From assembly GCA_015069385.1 (NCBI GenBank), contig SVIS01000014.1, forward strand, positions 1 through 37,374: DNA of 37,374 nucleotides. The letters run 5' to 3'. Shown here one piece after another: positions 34,270 to 37,374 of this stretch (position 1 is the stretch's first letter; each line of letters begins with the position of its first letter). Under the pieces are notes generated by a model. The model did not search any database. It saw only the letters and a program-made list of their open reading frames with translations, and was not told where the DNA came from. This DNA comes from Clostridiales bacterium (GTDB lineage: Bacteria > Bacillota > Clostridia > Christensenellales > UBA1242). The position numbers were made by a program, and so were the translations under genes.

Positions 34270-35010
34270 TTATTTTAAACTTTTAAAATTTGGACGTTTA
34301 CCTAAATTTACTATATTTTTTTCAGGAATACCATATTTTAAAACATATGCCATTCCGTTTCTTACATCACCAACCTTGTCTGGACGGTGTGCATCGCTGT
34401 TTAAAATAAATTTAGTATCATGCTTTAAAAGCACTTCAATATCTGCCCTAGAAAAAGCAATACGTTTGCCATTAAGTTCAATAAATATATCTTTTTGTTT
34501 TGCAAGGCGTGCTATTTCTTCAATATTTACGGGCATGCCAACACCAAGGTGCGTAATAATATTAATTGGTTGTGTTTCTATTGCTTTTAAAATGCAAAGA
34601 GTATTACGCTCTATTTGGGCCTTAGAATAAAAATGCATATTGTTTGGCATAAAAAGTTTAAAATAATCTTTGGCTGAGTTGGCTTTTGCACATTTATGAT
34701 AACCAACACTTACAATATCTAAAAAATCTAAGTCTCGTTTCATAACGCCAATTTTGCCATCTAAAGATAACAAATTTTCTTCAATACCAAACAGAATGTT
34801 TACACCCGTTGCTTGTTTGGCCTTTTGAATATCCATAATAATATTATCTATTTGGCTACGTTTAAAATTAAAAAGTTTATGACTAAAGCCATGGTCAGTT
34901 ATGGCTATTTCTTTTAGCCCTTTGCTTTTTGCAATAAGAGCGTTATCTAATATGCTGCCTTTGCCGTGGCTATATGTTGTGTGAGTATGGTAGTCACCAT
35001 AAATAACCAT
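34270..35010 (-). CDS. PHP-domain metal-dependent phosphoesterase
   Basis: A 246-residue protein of the PHP superfamily (YcdX/HisK-like). The metal ligands are visible: YHTHTTYSHG near the N-terminus, AITDHGFSH, the GIEENL glutamate, ITHLGVG, and NSDAHRPDKVG near the C-terminus. These would bind two or three metal ions for hydrolysing a phosphate ester. The substrate is unknown. PHP genes of this kind are commonly located between murB and the rapZ–whiA genes in Clostridia, so synteny agrees. It begins 3 bp after the murB stop, indicating close co-transcription. Confidence 0.88.
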   Translation of the reverse strand: MVIYGDYHTHTTYSHGKGSILDNALIAKSKGLKEIAITDHGFSHKLFNFKRSQIDNIIMDIQKAKQATGVNILFGIEENLLSLDGKIGVMKRDLDFLDIVSVGYHKCAKANSAKDYFKLFMPNNMHFYSKAQIERNTLCILKAIETQPINIITHLGVGMPVNIEEIARLAKQKDIFIELNGKRIAFSRADIEVLLKHDTKFILNSDAHRPDKVGDVRNGMAYVLKYGIPEKNIVNLGKRPNFKSLK

Positions 35011-35013
35011 AAT

Positions 35014-35910
35014 TTAATCTCCTACAAAAATAATTTCTTCCTTTAAATCTAGCCCTAATTTTTGTTTAACTTCATATTTTACCGCATTTATTGCACTGTG
35101 CAAATGTTGCGAAGTTGCATTACCTAAATTTATAAAAAAATTAGCATGTTTTGGGCTTATTTGTATATCTCCTATTTTAACACCTTTTAGCCCTAGTTTG
35201 TCAATATATTTTCCAGCACTCTCATCCTGTACTTTTTTAAAAACACTACCCGAATTAAGTGTACCATAAGGCTGACTTTGTAACCTTTTTAAAAATATTT
35301 CATTTTGTAACTCTTTTATTTTTTTGGAACTTTCTTTATATAGATTAAACTCCACCTTTAAAACAATATCACCATTTTTAACATTTTTGCACTGCCTGTA
35401 ACCAAATCCCATTTGTTTTGACCTACATTTTTTTATTTTATTATTTTTTAAAAGCCAAACATTTTTAACAACTTGACAAAATTCTTTTCCATAAGCACCC
35501 GCATTCATTTTTATTGCACCACCAATGCTACCCGGAATACCATAACTAAACTCTAAACCACCCAAACCAAACCTATAGCAAATTGAATTTAATGCAAATA
35601 AATTTACACCAGAATATGCAATAACCGTTTGATTTTTTTTATAACTAATTTTATTTAATTTTTTAAGACAGATTATAACCCCTTTAAAGCCATTATCATC
35701 AAAAACCACATTAGTACCATTGCCAAGTATAAAAAATTTAATCTTATTTTTGTTTAAATAATTAATTAAGCCTTGCACTTGCCTTATACTTTTAGGATAA
35801 CAAACTAAAGCACCAACTCCACCAATTTTAATACTACAAAGCGATTTTAAATTAACATTCTTTTGTACATAGCAATATTTTTTAATTTTAAAATATATTT
35901 TGTTTTTCAT
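35014..35910 (-). CDS. murB: UDP-N-acetylenolpyruvoylglucosamine reductase MurB
   Basis: A 298-residue cytoplasmic FAD enzyme that reduces UDP-GlcNAc-enolpyruvate with NADPH to UDP-MurNAc, the second committed step of peptidoglycan synthesis. Key blocks are IKIGGVGALVCYP, the FAD-binding FILGNGTNVVFDD, SYGIPGSIGGAIKMNAGAYG, the substrate Arg in GFGYRQC, the catalytic Ser in NSGSVFK, and the C-terminal Glu in LKEEIIFVGD. Length fits type II MurB. No ribosome binding site precedes the ATG, but 24 residues before the first core block is normal for the family, so the start is probably right. It is the first gene of the murB–PHP–whiA–dnaE operon. Confidence 0.95.
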   Translation of the reverse strand: MKNKIYFKIKKYCYVQKNVNLKSLCSIKIGGVGALVCYPKSIRQVQGLINYLNKNKIKFFILGNGTNVVFDDNGFKGVIICLKKLNKISYKKNQTVIAYSGVNLFALNSICYRFGLGGLEFSYGIPGSIGGAIKMNAGAYGKEFCQVVKNVWLLKNNKIKKCRSKQMGFGYRQCKNVKNGDIVLKVEFNLYKESSKKIKELQNEIFLKRLQSQPYGTLNSGSVFKKVQDESAGKYIDKLGLKGVKIGDIQISPKHANFFINLGNATSQHLHSAINAVKYEVKQKLGLDLKEEIIFVGD

Positions 35911-35944
35911 AGTTTAAATATATGCAAAAATAATGTTTTTTTGT

Positions 35945-35975
35945 TGAAAAAAACTCTTACCTATAAAGATAAGAG
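35945..35975 (-). terminator. Terminator of the second DUF6273-like surface gene
   Basis: An 8-bp stem (35954–35961 with 35968–35975, one G·U) with a 6-nt loop is followed on the minus strand by seven U's. It separates the surface gene from murB. Confidence 0.85.
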
Positions 35976-35995
35976 ATTTTTATTGTCTGTTATAG

Positions 35996-37321
35996 TTATG
36001 CAATTACAAGTTTGAACGCTGGGCGGATTGCATAGTAATCGACATCGTTGACGTAGTCGGCTATGATAGTTCCATCAGTGTCTACACAAATCGCATAAGA
36101 GTAACTTTTAGATGGGAAACACCCATCGCCATTAGGCGAACGCAACCACCAAGAATCATCAGAACCCATTATTAACTTTGCTGTCCCCTGCTCCTGAGTA
36201 AATAACTCTCCGTATTCCGATATGCTTAATAGCCATAAAGACTGTCCTATAGTTGATTGGGTTGTTGGTTCTGACAACACTGTTATATTATCTGAATCAA
36301 TTACTTTGTATTCTTCACCACCAAGTGTTCTTGTTGATATTTGACCATACACTCCTGAATATTTCTCTGCCCCAAAGTTGTATTTTGTATACAACCCTGT
36401 TGTACCATTTACATAATTTTGTATGGTTGAATTGTTGTAGTGAATACCATAGTCATTTGCTGCTGTTATACTGGAATTAAATGCTATATAGTCACTATCT
36501 GTATTTTTTAATATATATTCTGATATAAAGTAGTATGTTCCTGCTGGGACTGATGCAGAATCTGTTGCTGTAAATTCATTTACTGCTACCATGCCATTTG
36601 CACCTACTTCTTCGCTGCCTGTTGCACTATAGGCAAAAGCATACCAGCGGAGGGCTGTGCCGTTTTCATCTTCACCCATCTCTACATAGAGTTTTGTTTT
36701 TGCTTTTTCTGTTTCATCTGGCAAGCCGCTCATTGCCCCAGTTTTTAATACACTTCTATCAAATGTATATTTTTTAAACTCTAGATTTGCATCAAATATT
36801 GCTGTTATATCTGAGGCTGTTTCTATGTCGGTTAGTGTAAACGTTATTGTTATATCTTTATAATCACCTTTTGTTGATAACACAAATGATTGGTTTGAGG
36901 TTAGACCTTTTACCGCTGTTATTTCTGTTGTTGTACTGTTTGAATCATACGCTACTGGATTTGGTATGTTACATAGTACTGGAAAGTCTGAGTCGCTTGT
37001 TATTTTTAAGTTTATTGTTATTATATTTCCTTCTTCTACCAAATCACTAAAGTACATTGCTGGAAGGGATAGTTCTTCTCCTTCTTCATCTACTAGTGTT
37101 TCTGCTATTGTTGCTGCTGTTCCTGTTAGTTTTGTGGTGAAATCTTCATCATACGCATCTATTGTGCCTGACACCTTTACCTTACAGCCATGCGCTGTAA
37201 AGCCTATTGTGCCGGTGGCGGTCAAGGACGCTTGTTTTGCTGCGTACACGCCTATGGCTAAAGCACATACACATAGTACTAGGGTAAATACATTTATTAG
37301 CCATTTGAATTTGTTTTTCAT
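35996..37321 (-). CDS. Phase-variable surface protein, VYAA module plus DUF6273-like domain (copy 2)
   Basis: A 441-residue paralogue of the protein at 12038 with the same layout: signal or anchor helix 1–28 (VLCVCALAIGVYAA), beta-rich module 29 to about 195, DUF6273-like region from about 205 to the end. The two genes are near-identical in nucleotide sequence over most of their length, including many synonymous positions. They differ in a short loop (GEDENGTALRW here against GEYTVGETTTPLRW) and then diverge over the last 80 or so residues, where only framework residues such as WWLRS and IRPAFKLVIA are shared. AAGGAG lies upstream. The upstream region repeats the G9 promoter arrangement. It sits immediately before the murB operon, with a terminator between. 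Confidence 0.8.
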   Translation of the reverse strand: MKNKFKWLINVFTLVLCVCALAIGVYAAKQASLTATGTIGFTAHGCKVKVSGTIDAYDEDFTTKLTGTAATIAETLVDEEGEELSLPAMYFSDLVEEGNIITINLKITSDSDFPVLCNIPNPVAYDSNSTTTEITAVKGLTSNQSFVLSTKGDYKDITITFTLTDIETASDITAIFDANLEFKKYTFDRSVLKTGAMSGLPDETEKAKTKLYVEMGEDENGTALRWYAFAYSATGSEEVGANGMVAVNEFTATDSASVPAGTYYFISEYILKNTDSDYIAFNSSITAANDYGIHYNNSTIQNYVNGTTGLYTKYNFGAEKYSGVYGQISTRTLGGEEYKVIDSDNITVLSEPTTQSTIGQSLWLLSISEYGELFTQEQGTAKLIMGSDDSWWLRSPNGDGCFPSKSYSYAICVDTDGTIIADYVNDVDYYAIRPAFKLVIA

Positions 37322-37350
37322 TTTACTCTCCTTTTAAATGATATATCTGT

Positions 37351-37374
37351 ATTCTACCCCCCCCCAGCCGGTTG
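37351..37374 (-). promoter_or_regulatory. G9-containing promoter of copy 2, cut by the window edge
   Basis: TAGAAT (37351–37356), nine G's on the minus strand (37357–37365) and ACCGGCT repeat the copy 1 promoter. The window ends two bases into the expected -35, showing only its final CA. The -35 is therefore inferred from the paralogue. Confidence 0.6.

Overview
The window is very AT-rich DNA from an uncultured-type, endospore-forming Firmicute, most likely a gut Clostridia-like lineage. This is inferred from spoIIE beside a SipL-like spore morphogenesis gene, whiA–dnaE gene order, strong Shine-Dalgarno sequences, sigma-A promoters and many poly-U hairpin terminators. No rRNA, tRNA, CRISPR array, transposase, integrase or prophage gene was recognised.

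Layout. Positions 1–311 hold a leftward promoter leaving the window, a GC-rich palindrome, and the promoter of a DUF4097-like membrane protein (312–1673, +). Next come an XRE regulator with membrane helices and a zinc ribbon (1753–2358, −), a gene remnant, a PH-like membrane protein, a BspA-type leucine-rich-repeat surface protein (3532–5427, −) and a divergent small XRE regulator (5612–5941, +). From 6170 to 9065 lie a propeller-like lipoprotein and two small exported proteins in one operon. They are followed by a DUF2188 membrane protein, a tiny Cys-rich DUF1540-like protein and a YkpA-type ABC-F ATPase. At 12038–23266 sit a DUF6273-like surface protein and a giant lipoprotein of about 3,257 residues. 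From 23511 onward the genes are mostly housekeeping or sporulation: sipL-like, spoIIE, mscL with a SHOCT-domain partner, a PH-domain protein, and a murB–PHP–whiA–dnaE operon. A second copy of the DUF6273-like surface gene closes the window.

The main theme is a modular surface-protein system. Five exported proteins share an N-terminal module (hydrophobic helix ending in VYAA or IYAA, then a beta-rich segment) and carry different C-terminal domains. Two of them (12038–13366 and 35996–37321) are near-identical for most of their length but diverge sharply in their last 80 or so residues. Both have nine consecutive G's immediately upstream of the -10 hexamer. In the complete copy, TTGACA and TAGAAT are separated by 16 bp that include this G9 tract, which is the expected arrangement for on/off switching by slipped-strand mispairing. 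The third large member, the LRR protein, has a fixed 17-bp spacer instead, and its promoter is flanked by two similar sequence repeats next to a divergent XRE gene. I infer a surface repertoire in which some members vary by phase and others are controlled by a dedicated repressor.

All functional statements rest on reading motifs by eye; no database search was run.
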